This document shows, piece by piece, positions 46,228 to 59,812 of a stretch of DNA of 64,000 nt. The stretch comes from Panorpa germanica. Taxonomy: Eukaryota > Arthropoda > Insecta > Mecoptera > Panorpidae. The notes below the pieces were generated by a model, which worked only from the letters and a program-made list of their open reading frames with translations, was not told the DNA's origin and made no database searches. The stretch's first letter is position 1; each line of letters opens with the position of its first letter. Made by a program: the position numbers and the translations under genes. The DNA lies in contig OY783210.1 in NCBI GenBank assembly GCA_963678705.1, forward strand, positions 12,525,331-12,589,330. The letters are read 5' to 3'.

Positions 46228-46408
46228 TTTCAGCAAGAGCGGTCTTTTTAAATCAATAGAAAAACGCAACATTTCGGTGACATTTGTTAGAAATTGTGTT
46301 TCATTACTAACCTCAGAGTTTGTACTTTAGATTAAAATAAAAATATCATCACCTTTCACGGAAATATTGCGTTTTTCTGTTGATTTAAAATGACCGCTCT
46401 TGTTGAAA
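46228..46408. mobile_element. MITE with 48-bp terminal inverted repeats
   Basis: The left arm is 46228-46275 (TTTCAGCAAGAGCGGTCTTT...) and the right arm is 46361-46408 (ending ...ACCGCTCTTGTTGAAA). 44 of 48 bases pair; the four differences are scattered. The spacer is 85 nt. It sits 112 bp from the foldback element. I found no convincing target-site duplication. Confidence 0.8.
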
Positions 46409-47934
46409 CCTGTTATCTATATAAAGACTCTTCGATTATTTTAAAAATATCGTAATATGTAGGAGTCAAAAACTAACTAAAAACCCATTTTAAACCTAGA
46501 AATTGATGTCTATAAATACTTCAAGTAATAGAAAAGATTTTTAAGTTTACATTTCTGTTTTTCAATGAAAAATTGAAAACTTATAAATAGGCAAGCTAAT
46601 GCTGCTTATCTTATTTTCCTATTACCTTTAGCTATCTATACGTAACACACTTTTTATGGATAATATGTAAGCACACTTTTTCTGGAGTTTACGATTTGTG
46701 TGAAATAGTAAAAAATTACAAAATACACACAAATATACCGGAGTAACCGGAGGCATTAATATATTCGTTTAATCTGTTATTTATGAAACACCCTTTACTT
46801 AAGGCTTTTACTAAGTTTTTTAATGTTTATATTATTTAATTTAATCAAAACAGTCCAACAATTCTAATTACTTATACTGCTTTGTTATTTTTAATTCTTA
46901 TAAACTGATTTATATTATATAAATCGCATTTCAACAGCACCATGTAATAATGTACGGGTATAATATGCACTTTGAGTTCACACACACAGACACAAACACA
47001 CACACACACTTATAATGCTACTTCCATTTTATGATTTATGCTAAAATAGTTCCTGTGTTGATTTTATGAGATTTTAAACCTCGCTTTATATAGTACATCA
47101 GCGTTCTGAATTATAATCTTAAAATAAAACAGTTTTAATCTCTTATTACAACGCTTTTGTTTTATTAATTTTGTTTGTAGAAAGGGGTGACAAAATTTAC
47201 TTTTTAGCCGAAATTACAAGATTAAAATGAGTGAGCATTGGGACTATAAAAATTCAGGGGATTTATTATTGAAATAGAGACTTTACTAGGGACGGAATAA
47301 TTTGCTAATTAATTCAATTTAATAATTAATAAGTATTACGGAATAAATTGTATAGACTTAAGGCTGAAACGCGAACGAACTTAGAACTTTTTAGTCTTTG
47401 TGCGTAATGGACCTTTGTACACGGAAATATTCAGGAGATGTACTTTAAATAATTTAGTAATAGCTTTTAAAAGTGAAACATATAAACCTTGATGATATAA
47501 GAAAAAGTTCCTTTATGTATAGAGGTACACTATTGTTTAAGAATCTTTTGTCCAAAGAAAGAAATATTTATTTTACACAAGAATTAAAATGTCTTATTAG
47601 AAAATTGAATAGAGCTGAATTACGGTAAGCGTTGAATATTAAGCACGGAAAGCAGTCAACGTGTTGGATTTATTTTAATGAAACATGGAAAGGAGGAAAA
47701 CGAGAGGTATTTAGAGGAGAGGAAACGGTTTACTCGTATGCCATCGGTCACATTTTAACAATGCTGCAAACAAAACATACAGGTATCGCTATATACGACT
47801 AGAAGATTAAAGATCAATTGCGTTTCTTGCTGAATAATCGACGTCTATCTTTAGCAATCATTTTACACAAATGACTGGCGCTGTAAAACATTTTATTTTG
47901 TTTTTACATATTTACTTATTATCACCTTTCTCCT
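46409..47934. other. No gene; CA microsatellite
   Basis: A (CA)n-like tract lies at 46981-47009. Otherwise AT-rich and unassigned. Confidence 0.45.
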
Positions 47935-48390
47935 TTATCCTTTCAACGCTCCATACGAATTTTCTATTGTTCGAAACAGTGTTGAAAGTCTTCTTCTGTT
48001 AGCTCCTTCAGGATGTGTGCCGCTTTCTTTTTCACAGCTTTCAACGGACTCAAATCTTGTTTCTTTTATTGCAGATTTCACCTTAGGATCAAAGTATAAG
48101 TACAAACATTTTTGCGAGCTTCTTGCTGTTCAAACGTAAGAATTTTAGGCACCGTTTTATATAGTTGTGTACAATTTTCCGTACTGATTTTTTATCAATT
48201 CTTACAGTTTCAGTAATTGCACGAATACTTAACCGACGGTCAGATCGAATCAGATTACCTACTGTTTCGATATTGTCATGCGTTTTTGGCGTGGAAGTGC
48301 GACCGGGGCGTGAATCATCTTGAGGGTCTTGTCGGCTATCTTGAAAATGCCTAACCCACTGAAATACAGAATTTCTATGTTTGACACACT
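47935..48390 (-). pseudogene. Internally deleted mariner transposase
   Basis: On minus from 48358: WVRHFQDSRQDPQDDSRPGR, then TSTPKTHDNIETVGNLIRSD, RRLSIRAITETVRIDKKSVR, KIVHNYIKR, a frameshift, then TFEQQEARKNVC. This is the helix-turn-helix DNA-binding domain of a mariner-type transposase. After a stop, the C-terminal end resumes: LKAVKKKAAHILKELTEEDF, then QHCFEQ(stop)KIRMER. The whole catalytic core with its Asp triad (about 200 residues) is missing between. It cannot transpose itself. The two joined termini suggest an internal deletion, followed by decay through stops and frameshifts. Confidence 0.8.
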
Positions 48391-50481
48391 AGTGGCCTCT
48401 CAAAGTTCTGTTTTCAGTATAATCTTCTATATTGTTAATTTAATAATTTACTACTACTGGTTAAGTGCGATTTGCGCTTAATAACCTTGTTCCTACTTGT
48501 TTTCGTTTTTCGTAATGTGCTCCTTTCAAGTTACGCGACGATCCTGAAGATACTTTATTAAAAGAAATGGTAAATATTGATGTTACATTCCATTCATAAT
48601 TTGCATACAACTTTCACAATAAATAAAAATCATTACATTTAATAAACATTACATTCAAGAAACAAATCGGTTTTGTAAAGATAATGTTATAGAAGGTGCT
48701 AACCACAAAATTATATAAGTCGTCAAGGCAGCTTACTCTCTTCATTTTGTATCTAAATATTATTATTTCATTTAAGTTTCTTTAAAAGGAAAGTTCAAAG
48801 GTCATGAATGAATACAATTTTCTTGAAACTTTTCACTTAAACGTTAAGTATTAGTGTAAAATGTGTCCTCAGAAAATGTGTCTTAATCCCTTATTTTTAA
48901 ATTATATTAAATGAAACTAATAATGAAACTGGTAAAGTTTTGTGCCTTAAATATATGTAACTACGTTGACCAGGTAGTATAAGATAAGCAAATTATGCTG
49001 GACCGTGTTTGTAAACTTGCTCAACTTAAGCTTCTTGTAGACAGATTTTGTCTTGCAATACAACAGCTTGTATCGTTTTGAATAATTAACAACTTCTAGT
49101 ATAACGGTTGAAGAATCGTCAAAGAAACTTGCACCATGAGGTCAGAGTCCGTGGAAATAGCAAAATTATTGAAGCTTAAAACTTGTCCTAACTTTGTTTT
49201 AGTAAAATCATAATTATAGAAAGTTTTCAAAAAAGTTTTTGATACGAGAATTGGAAAACTCAAATTTATTTAAGAGCTGGTAAATTTATATTTTCAACTA
49301 ATGTCACAGATGTTAATGTTTGTAATAAAAGTTACATATATAAGACAGTTTGCCTTTGATAATCGCAGACAAAAGTATAGTCAGGTATTAAGTACAACGT
49401 TACGTACACTACATTGAGAATAGTATTTAACACCTTTTTTACTAATTGGTCAAACAATCTAAAAAAGATAAATATTTTTTATTTTCAGTTCAATAATTAT
49501 TTTTTGTTTTTTAAACAAATAAAACTAATAAAACAATAAATAACAAAAGAATTCAGACATTCGCTTTCAAAAATTCCCGCCGCGAAGATAATAATTAAAC
49601 GACACAATTAATAAATCTACAAAAGATTTGTTACTTTTTCTGATATTAACAAATTTTACTATCAATTTTTATTTACCGTATTTTATACAAAATTTTACAC
49701 TGTTGAATTCTTAGTAATGAAGTTTGTGACAACACTTGTCTCTAGGGTTGAAAAACAGTCACACAACCTCCCTCTCTCCATTTTTTATTTTATTATTATT
49801 TTTTGTAGCATCACAACCCCTCTTGAAATCGTAAGGGAAAAACGACATCGAGAACAGAACACGGAGCAGGGGTAGGGGTAAAAGCGTCTTTACTAAATAA
49901 TGAAGCATCTAAGTTAGTTACAAGGATTTAAGGGTAAAGATGGGTTTGGGGTTGTGAGAGGTACGGTACGTTGGTATTCACAATCTAAACCCCTATAGTT
50001 CCTTGACTCACTCATAAACAAGACTGCTCCTCTGACTCTCTCTTATTACTAGGAGTATAGATAGTTTTTTGGGGTCTGGACGTGAACTGTGATTAATTCT
50101 TGTTCGAAATATATTTATAAACACCAGCAGAACAAAGGACTGCAGGATTATGTCTCCTGAATTATCTATATCCTTGTAGATGCTATAACACAGAGATCTA
50201 ACTTTAAATATTAGATAGTTTTGTGTCATCAATTTTAATATATTTCAATTATGATTTTATACGACACAGTTGAAAATTTTTTAAATAATTTATTCTTATG
50301 AATACACTGTGACGAATATATAATACAAATTACTATGTGAACATAGTAGGTAACCTGAGTTCAATAGTAGTTCTATGACAAAAATTTCTCAGTAATCGAA
50401 ATCGAAATTTTCAAACTGTATCTTTCTAAAAATTAATTTAACAAATTTACTGAATTGCTGATCCTTTTTTGAAAGAACTAA
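48391..50481. other. No gene recognised
   Basis: AT-rich. A GC-richer patch at 49735-50000 contains GGAGCAGGGGTAGGGG near 49865 and a C-rich 50000 border. A 74-codon minus frame (50008-50232) is unrecognised. Confidence 0.45.
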
Positions 50482-50805
50482 GGTCGTTTGCACACAGGTA
50501 GACTAATTGCAAACTAGCCGCGCAACGAAGTTTCCAACGAAAAAAGAACCATTTCGAGCCGTGTTTCGTGACTCTATATATATATCTTTAACAATAGCAT
50601 AATAGGAAATTTCATTGTTACGTGTTATGAGGTATATGTATGTATGTATGTATTTAAATACTTTGAAAAGTATTTGCGCACATCTCTGCTCATGATGTCA
50701 CCATCAAAAGCATGCAACGTAATTGCCTGCGACCTAGAAACACAGTCGCTCAAAACCAATTTCAAATAAGTTTAGTTTCATTCATGCCATGTGCGTTTAT
50801 AGGCG
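50482..50805. mobile_element. PIF/Harbinger-like MITE, copy 3 (right end lost)
   Basis: TAA at 50479-50481 precedes GGTCGTTTGCACACAGGTAG followed by ACTAATTGCAAAC, which matches the termini of copies 1 and 2. Inside, CATGATGTCACCATCAAAAG then CATGCAACGTAATT and AACACAGTCGCTCAAAACCA match copy 1 in reverse. The right terminus is absent. It contains a TATG microsatellite at about 50637-50655. Confidence 0.65.
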
Positions 50806-53800
50806 GCTTATACTTAAAGAGCGGTATAAATCTATAATGCGATAATGAATTTTATCCTATTCGTTTCTATATACATTATAGAAAAGTATGTGAGTCAGTG
50901 CTTTTTACTTATATCAGCAGTTTATACTCCACAAATTGTTTTAAGTATGAGTCGCCACCGAACTCTCGTAATTTGAACTATAACAACCGAACCTGATGAC
51001 AGCAGTCAGTGTTCAACATAAATGCTCTCGCTCACAATGTCGTCTTGTGAGGTTGTATAGCACAAATCTCTTTATATAATCTATTCTAATGCGAGAGAAA
51101 TTATCTAGCAGCAAAGCTATAGCACAATGTAGAAGCTATTTTCTTTATATAAAATATATGTTTCATTCTATTTTGTTTTTGTTTTAATATAAAAGCTGTA
51201 ATCGATTGTAATAGAAATATGTTATCTTTTATATATTTTCCTATCACTTAATAAAATGAATTTCATAAAGTGCTAGGCTACACATTCTACGGTAGCGGCA
51301 GTGGCTACGGCGCGGCCTCTACGTATCGGTTACCGTTACACGATATAAAACACTTTTCGGTCAGGCAATAAACTATCAGATTTAACGTCAGTTATCTATA
51401 TTCCAATCACGAAATGTATGTAACATACATTTTATACTTATCTACAACACGTACGATTATTTAATCATTTTAATTACCATTTTATTACACTATCATGAAA
51501 ATAATTGTTTTTATCAGTTTTTCTTTTCAATTATTACTTTTCAGTCTTCACGTAATTATATAATAATAGGTTTATGTTACTAAAATACTGGTATCTTATA
51601 CGAAGAGCACTCTATAGCTCACGAACCAAGTAATGGAAAGAGATAGACAAACAAACGATCCTATCGCTGATTAACTACAATTTATTATACTTTTTTCTTT
51701 TCGAAAAAAAAAAACATTTTTCTCTTTAGTCTTTTTCAATTAATTTTTAATTTATCAATTTCAATTATTATTTTTTTACTGTTGTATCATTAAATTCAAT
51801 TTCAATTTCAGTTGACGAGTCTTCATATTTAAAATAATTTTTACACTTGGCCAGAATATGACATACTACAAACATAAGCAAGAAGTTATTCTTAAATTTG
51901 TAAGAGAATAAAATAAATCGGAAAAGAAAGCTTTTCAGTTATTGAGTTAGACTTTAGGTAAAGTTTGCAGGTCTTTTATACGCATTTTTAATAGATAGAT
52001 AGAATATCGGCACTATTATGATAATTCAGATATACCCACAATGAAAATTTTAACGAAATTATGTAGATGTGTGAGAAAGTAAACTATTTGAACTATGAAA
52101 TAGCGGATGAAATTTGCACCAAGACAATGTGCTAACTTACAACGCTTTTTCTATAAATATAGTTTACTTTATTTAGTAAATACATGACTGTTGCTTGAGG
52201 ACTCACTCTATTCTCCTTGTTGGAGATACTAATATTGTTCAAACTGTGTATCAAATTAGATACTAATTATTTTAGTAAACAATATGTCACAGGTTAAACA
52301 ACGTGTCGAATTTTGAAAAATAAAATATTTATATTAAATAAAAATAATAATAATTTCTAAATAAATTATATTACTGATGCACGAAGCATGTGTACTAAGT
52401 ACACTAAAACTAAAAAGAGAAAAAGAAACACTACAAGAAACGCATAGGTACTCTGTTCTACAACTAAAACATTTAATTTAAGATTAAAACATAAAATTAA
52501 AACTAACACTTAAAACAGTAACTGGATGTGATTTCAGGAAGTATTAAATTATTCCCCATTATGCAATGCATTGATATCAAACGAAGATATTCAATGGATA
52601 CAAACCCACTCGAATTACTTATATATTTCAATATGTCTTATATAAATTTATTATAGTAATATTACTTCATTTCTTGAAGTAATAGTTGTGTTACTTGGTA
52701 TTATATCCGGCTGACTTCGATATCATGCTATATTGATTTCCGGTTATACATTCTGCACATACAATTCTATATCATACTTCTGGATTTATAACGTAGCTGC
52801 TTTTTATTGCTGTATATTAAATACGATTTTTCAGCTATTGAAATTTGAAGGTTTATTTCTAAAAGCACAGTACAAGTGCAATAAAAATCACATTTTTTAT
52901 GAAAAGCTTAAAATAGAAGATAAATTTAAAAGAATCATTGAAATATGTAATTAAAATATTGTAAATATTTAACACTGTAACACTTTAAAGAAAATGAGTC
53001 ACCGTCTATTTTTATTGTGTTGACTGAAATCGCATTGCAAAAACTCGTTATTACATTGCACATATTTCAAATCAAGAATATCGATTTAAACTTATTTTTC
53101 TTAAAATATATTTTTTGAATGATGCTTTTTGCATATGCGCGCCATCTGTGAAAGAACGAAAGCTTCTGACAATATTCTTGCAAATATAAGAAATGTATGT
53201 GTTCCATTACAAATTCAATAACAAAATGAAATTGCAAATACGATTTAAAAGAAATAAATTCTTCGAAATCATTACCATATTACTTATCGCACCATCTTTT
53301 CTATGCTCAAATATTTTATTACTATGGTCCATACGTGTATATATATCGTACATACATACATACATACATAGTCATATCTATATAAATGTCTGTCACTTTA
53401 TAACACTTTTATAACTATACCTACCTACAGGGCGTCCGACGTGCAACGGGGTTTGAACCAGAGCATTTCAATTAAAATGTATTACTCAACAGTACATCTT
53501 TTAATGTAAATGCAAAATAATAAATAGTAATTTAGAAATTCGAGCATATATCAAAAAAGTTGATATTTAAAAATTTCCGCATGATGCTGCAACGATTGAC
53601 TTTTACTCTTATTTGTAAGAAGAGTTTTTTTAAAATTTAATTTAAGATAGCAGGTGTTCCATTAATAATTCTAAGAGGTGTTGTTCAGCTTCAAGACAAT
53701 GTATTCCAAGAGTACTGTGACATATCAACACGGATGATTGAAAAATGCATTGAAAAATAAAAAGAAAATGTCATCTTTATTATATTTTCTTTTATTCTTT

Positions 53801-55899
53801 TTACATATGTAGAAAGAAAGATCTGGCAATACCAAAAAGTGTTTAACGCGCATAAATATGATCAATTTTAGCGATTTTTCTAAGCCCTATTTTATTTTTT
53901 TTAAATTAAAAAGCTTTGAGTACAACGGATACCTCGGAACTTTTTGGTATATTATTTTGAATACCAAAATAAAACAAAAAGAAAAAAATATTTATCTTGC
54001 TGGTACTTTTTTTTGAGTCTAACGCTGAACTAAATTTAAACTGTTACTAAGTCCTTACTTAATTTTTTCCACTTATCCAACCAAGTTTTATATGAAAGCT
54101 CCACATCAAATATTTTAAAAAGCTTGCTGATTCTGAAAATATTATTGAAAGTAAAAATAATTGTATTTCTACCTCTATAATCACAAAGTCCAAGCGAACC
54201 ACCCTTTTAGATTATTCAAAATATAATTTTAAAGGTGAAAAAGAAAGAATATTTTCTAATTTTCTATGTATTCATTTTCCATGTTCTGTTACATCTACCA
54301 GATTATTCAGCTTTTCTAAGCTTTATTTTTTTTTTTTTACTGACAAAAAATCTTAAACCGAAATACATAATTAATGAATTTAATCAAGTTTTTAATACAT
54401 GTTTTTTGTATGAAACATTCGCAACCCTTTTATAAACTTTTTTAAGCTTCTTAAAAGCTTTAATATTTAAATATTCTAAATGAGCAAAGGTTTTGTGTTA
54501 GTCTTTTATAAACATTTTTTTTATATAATTTATTATTCAGAAGCGTTGAGTTATTATAATTATTACTTAAAAAGTTGGAACTCAAGTAATTTAAAATATT
54601 TTAAATTTTAAGGTAATTTTTGAAAATAGTTTGTTAGGGCTTTAATATTAGCCCATGTATTATTTATATCTCACCGCATATTTAGTTTATTCTTCTGTGT
54701 AAATGTTATAACAGTATTAGTATAACTTTATTATAACATGTATATTTAACAATGTTTCTAGAAATGGCGCCATCGTCAAAAGTACCAAGCTTTCCAATAC
54801 AAGAAATTCTGATTTTTCCATTGTTTTGAAAATAAGAAAAGTAGCGTAACTAAAACCACTGTAACACGTAATATAATGGTCAGAATATCATGAAATTTTA
54901 ACACAAATTGTTTCAAGATTGATACTATCTAAAAATCATATGGATTTGTCATCCTGCGAACTTATTGAGCTATCTGTTAGCTTGAAAATATCCGGCGGTT
55001 CCACCATCAAAATATAATAATTAAAAACATTATGGCATGGAAAACGGAATGGCATTTGATCATATGTAATAACTATTGCCGCATCTAATGCTAGGTTCAC
55101 ACATGCGTGTACGATTACTGGTATTCTTTGCCGATATTCGTACGCGAACATAATACATTAAAGATGCACTACTATGTATATAGAAGCATGAACCAACGGA
55201 TGTCTAATAATTTGAACTATAAAGACTACATATGTACAATATTCTATTTAACTGCTTTCAAGTACTTGACTATTAAAGCACAAAAGTGCGCATTAAGATG
55301 CAGCCTTAGTTTAGCTAGTAGAGTAATAAATGTGTGAAAAGGTTGTTAGGAGCTATGGACCATATAATGCAAGTTGAAGGCTACCTGATATGGCGATATC
55401 TTTGCAAATCCCTTATTGATATATCCGGATGGCAGAGTCCTTTCAAAAGTAGTTCTAATAATGTATAGAGATCCTGATATGAGAGAGAACTGTGTTTGAA
55501 AACATCAGTTAAGAGGGTTCGATACGAGAATCCGACATTGGTGTAGGTAGATTTTTTACAGTGGTACAAATAACAGTGATGCATCTATACTGAGTGATAG
55601 AACATTTTGCACCATGGAAATTATAACGCTGATGTTTGATTAAAATTGATGTTTGAAAATGATTATATTAGATGTGGATGTTGCTTACGGCGGCGGTATC
55701 AAATAGCGATGGTTAGTGGTTATTCAACGATTGATTTTAGTTGTAAATTCCATGGCTATGAGCTTGTTATGATTTTTGCTTGAACGGTCTTTGTATTCAC
55801 TCCCTAATTTGAGCTGTGAGCTTCACGAAATTAAGACTGTCGTATGAAGCCGTAAATTTGAAAACGGAAGGAGAATGTGTTATAAGAGTGCATATTATG
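50806..55899. other. 5 kb without a recognisable gene
   Basis: Predominantly AT-rich. A GC-rich block at 51285-51345 (CTACGGTAGCGGCAGTGGCT then ACGGCGCGGCC) looks like one end of a MITE whose partner end I could not find. TACA microsatellite at 53349-53370. Frames of 60-75 codons at 52733, 53193, 54235, 54936, 55107 and 55381 have no recognised product. 55090-55320 may be a decayed MITE (CTAGGTTCACACATGCG versus CTAAGGCTGCAT ends). Confidence 0.4.
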
Positions 55900-56006
55900 C
55901 TTATGCTAAGGCTGCACAGCGAAAAAGAATAGTGCGTAACTATTATTATTAAAAATATAAATAATAATTTCTGTACAAGTTTTAAATGAATAGACTCCGT
56001 ATACGT

Positions 56007-56021
56007 TTATATGATTCAATT
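56007..56021. repeat. TSD of nested LINE, left copy
   Basis: TTATATGATTCAATT here is identical to 56468-56482, a 15-bp exact direct repeat. Confidence 0.85.
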
Positions 56022-56467
56022 TGAGAAATCAAGATTTTATTAACAAAAGTCAGTTAAAAGGAAGAGATTATTATATGTTACATCCAAATTTAAGTAAGAA
56101 AAGATGGTTTAGAAATGAGTCCCGCAAAATTATATCAACTATAATCAGAATCAAAAGTAATCATTGTAAAATTTCAGCTCACCTGTACAAAATTAATAAT
56201 AAATTCGACGATAGATGTCAATGTGGTGAAGAAGGAACTTTGGATCATATATTATTCCAGTGCTTAAATTATAGTTCAGAGAGATCAAAATTCAATAGTG
56301 AAATATTAGATGTGATTAAAACTTTTCCTGTTAATACTAAATTTTTGTTAAGTGATTCAAAATTAATTTAGAAATTTGTAAAATAGAATTATAAATGTGG
56401 AATATGTATAAAAAATGTTTAATGGTGGCTATGACGAATAAAAGTCAAGGCAAATAAATAAAAAAAA
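56022..56467 (+). mobile_element. 5'-truncated LINE family C copy with 15-bp TSD
   Basis: The insert begins directly in an open frame that runs to TAG at 56369-56371: LKGRDYYMLHPNLSKKRWF, RNESRKIISTIIRIKSNHCK, then CQCGEEGTLDHILFQC, the zinc-like motif at the end of insect LINE polyproteins. A 3' UTR with TGGTGGCTATGACGAATAAA and an A-rich (AAAT)n/A7 tail follows. The uninterrupted frame and exact TSD mean it is young. It lies inside a MITE. Relatives are at 18001-18451 and 21620-21690. Confidence 0.85.
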
Positions 56468-56482
56468 TTATATGATTCAATT
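56468..56482. repeat. TSD of nested LINE, right copy
   Basis: Identical to 56007-56021, immediately after the A-rich tail. Confidence 0.85.
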
Positions 56483-56546
56483 GTATTATAAAGTGAAGAA
56501 TATATGTCCAGCTATTCTTTTATTTACAGTGCAGCCTTAGCCTAAG

Positions 56547-59198
56547 AAAGTGGCGTACAGTATTTTACAGTATATATAGGACGTAACTGTTGGTATATCT
56601 ACAAGACGTTTACAAGCTACATATGTTTAATAAACATAACTCGAACTTGTAAAATAGACTACAAAACTAGAATAAATATAAAAATAACTAATACAAAATC
56701 TTAAAAACTAGACAATTGCAATGAAGCCAGAACTACACATATACTTTATGGTAAACCTACTCATTTATCAGGCAAGTGTTTTTAAATAATTACTCAAAGA
56801 TTCTGCGGCGATGAAAGCAAATTCATTTCATCTCATTCCCATTTACGCGTTACCTGTTCATATTATTTTTAATACCATTTCCAGTCTGTCTTTTTTTTTT
56901 TTTTTAAGTTCTTATATTTGCACGTCACTGGTCATACCTATCCGTAGATTTCGTTTTAGGAAAACCCTGGCGTGAGGTTTTCCGTGAATCATTATATGTT
57001 TGACGATATATCAAGTGTCACTAAAAGCGTTGTGTATACTTCGAAAAGAAATTCAACGCACTACCCCTAACAAATATTAATAAAAGCGGTTAAAATGGGG
57101 TTGCTTGTATTATGGTGGTCAATTTTGTTAACTAAATTTAATTAACTGACCCAAATGAAAGCTTTGATGTAATATTTAATTACAAAAGGGTGCTTGAAGG
57201 ACTGTTGTAGCCCTTTAAGTGGAAGGTAGTTTACTACGAAATAAATTTAATTTGTCATTTTTATTTTCAAAGGGCTAAAAATTTGCTCTCGGTTACTTAC
57301 ATTGTCGATCTGTAATTTAACTAACTTTAGTTTTGTATTATAACACGCTTTTAAATTTCGTTAAATACTTTAAAGCCTCTCTCACTGTTTTTAGTTTTAA
57401 TTTAAGGTTTTTACCTTAAATGCAATTGTGAACTTGTGACATTATGCGTCAGTAATATACATTAATTTGTATTAATTACATTCTTAATTATTCTAAATTT
57501 TTTTTATTTTTTATAGGACCTAGGTCCTTTTTTCGCCCTTCTTACAAAATTTTGTATTTAATATAATTAATTTTATTTCTTTATATTGCACAAGCTGAAA
57601 TTTACATTTTAGGTTAAAACCGTAAATTAATACTTAAACTCAGTGAGTGGGAAAGGGGTTTAATAAAGAAAATATTATAAATTGTTGTTACTGTATATAT
57701 TTACTTTTAAAGTAGAAGGAAGCGGATCATTGGATCCACTACTCACAAGCCAGTAGTTCAATGACACAAAATTTACTTAATATCATTAGGTTTCCAATAT
57801 AATAAATATAATAATTAAAAATAATAATAATAAAATAATAAATAATAATAAGAAAAATTATATTTACTACTTTCGTTATTTGATAATAATTCTTGCGATT
57901 AAAACATTTGTTTTGTTAGCAATTGGGTTATTTTTTTATGGAAAGGTAAAAACGTCTTTGAGTTTAGTTCCTCGGGTCATATTCCTTACTTTCATTCACT
58001 TGTAAAGTGACTGTTATGTGAAAATTCGTATTAAATTTGTAGAAAAAATGAAGAGGTTTCCATTTCATCATGATTCGAAGAATTTGTTGTTTTGATTCTC
58101 TTTTGTATTTTTCAAAGAAGAATCAGACTCATTTGTTTTTTTATAAACATTTTTAATAGTAGCTGTGAAATTAACAGTGCCAGTGCACTGGGCCACATCG
58201 CCAAATTGATGTTAAATATACACAAGTGCTCAAGAAAACCAGACAGTAATTTAGAATTAGATATCGAATGAAACAGAAGACGAGTGTTTATTAATTTACT
58301 TTAGAGAGTAAAAAAAATCGACTCGTGCACAACATATTCTTCTTTTCTTTATTTCTTTTGAGGTTTATTGATTCAATTTGCATACTTGATACTCAAAGCA
58401 CCATACAAATGACTATATAATTATAATTATAAAACCGTTCTCATTTAAGTATTTAGTGCGCTTCTCTTCTTAAAACTAGCGCGATATCATTTTACACGCC
58501 ATTAACTACAACTACCGTCAGACTCAGATGGGCAAAGAACAATGAACATACACACAGTTTTTACAGCATTCACTAGTCAAACTATTAACAGTTGTGTAAC
58601 TTCAGTCATTTCATACACAGAACACCAGCAGCCAACACCAACTCACTTATAAAAGTAATAATGCAAAAACTTTTATAATAATCAAAATATTAAATATATA
58701 TTTGCATGTTTAAGCGCAGTAAACTTTCAGTAAATAATTTATGAATGTTTTATAGACATGTTTTTTTTTTATATTCGTACATTTTATTTTAAACAGTTCA
58801 GTTACGAATTCGTTTAGTACCTACTGTGTTTCTCTTTCGATTTGTGTTTGTTCAACAAACTTGTAACTTCATAGTTTTATTCAAAACCAATTCAAACAAT
58901 ATAATGGTAGCTTTTTTGTGAATAGGAACTCTATGAATCGGTAAGTTGGGTTATATGATTCAATATTTCATTAATTTGCTGTATACCTGACATCAAATTA
59001 ATTGCAATTCTGTTACTATTATACTTAATCTGTACAATTTCAATGATTTTTATCGATATTTCATTTGGTTGTGAACGATTTTCAATAGAAAACAGAAAAT
59101 TAAATAATATTATATGACACCGTGTCTTCGGGTTCGACTACATCTAAGTTTGGTTGTTGTTAAGTTAAATTGATTATAATCATATATATATAATCACA
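56547..59198. other. No gene; AAT-rich simple sequence
   Basis: (AAT)n-like simple sequence at about 57800-57852. A possible distant relative of repeat G at 57600-57655. TCAAGAAAACCAGACAGTAA and neighbours near 58230 echo 24715. Nothing coding. Confidence 0.4.
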
Positions 59199-59812
59199 AA
59201 TTTATTAGGCAGCGGTTGCAAGGAATCAATTTAATCTCAATGCCAAATTAATTAAAACTTATTTTCAATCGAAGAAATATTTATTCTCCGTGTGCTCTCC
59301 ACAACGCACGTAGCTGCTCAATATAAGTAATATGCGGTACATTGCCTAGCGCAAGAGAGAGAAGATACTCAGTGCAAACTATATAAAGAATTTGTTGATG
59401 ATCCGTGCATTGCACATGAATGAAGATTACCGTGGTTTGCTGACATGTGACGCGTCAGTTAATGTAAGATTATTTTTGTTTACATTATTAAGGATGGTAT
59501 TTGACTTGACACTATGTCCCAGGATACACTAAATGCACTTTCTGTGCAAAGCATTGAAAGAAAATTCATTCATTCATTGCCGAATTTCATTAAAAAAAGG
59601 TCATTGATTATTTCGCCGCGGATAAAAGTCGTCGGATTGATTTAATATATAAAAAATTAAATTATCAATAAGCAAATGTCATTTTATTGCAACCTTAAGA
59701 CATAATTCTTTATAAGCTAGTAAAGTGCACTCAGCCAGCAGCCGCCACTGGTATGAGGTCGTCAGTGATAGGAATCAGCATCGAAATAGGGCGACGTTAA
59801 ATAAAGCAACTT
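59199..59812 (+). repeat. Repeat E, copy 3 (long form)
   Basis: Starts AAATTTATTAGGCAGCGG as at 31456, and ends GAATCAGCATCGAAATAGGG followed by CGACGTTAAATAAA at 59776-59809. If both ends belong to one copy, it is about 610 bp, against 130 bp for copy 1, which would then be internally deleted. There is no reading frame inside. A 3'-truncated or unrelated interior cannot be excluded. Confidence 0.4.

Larger units (their letters stand above)
55900..56546. mobile_element. Short MITE interrupted by a LINE
   Basis: CTTATGCTAAGGCTGC at 55900-55915 and the reverse complement of 56531-56546, CTTAGGCTAAGGCTGC, match at 15 of 16; a further AAAGAATAG block is shared about 15-20 nt inside. Removing the LINE at 56022-56467 and one TSD leaves a MITE of about 185 bp. 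The TIR sequence is of hAT style, but no 8-bp TSD was identified. Confidence 0.6.
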
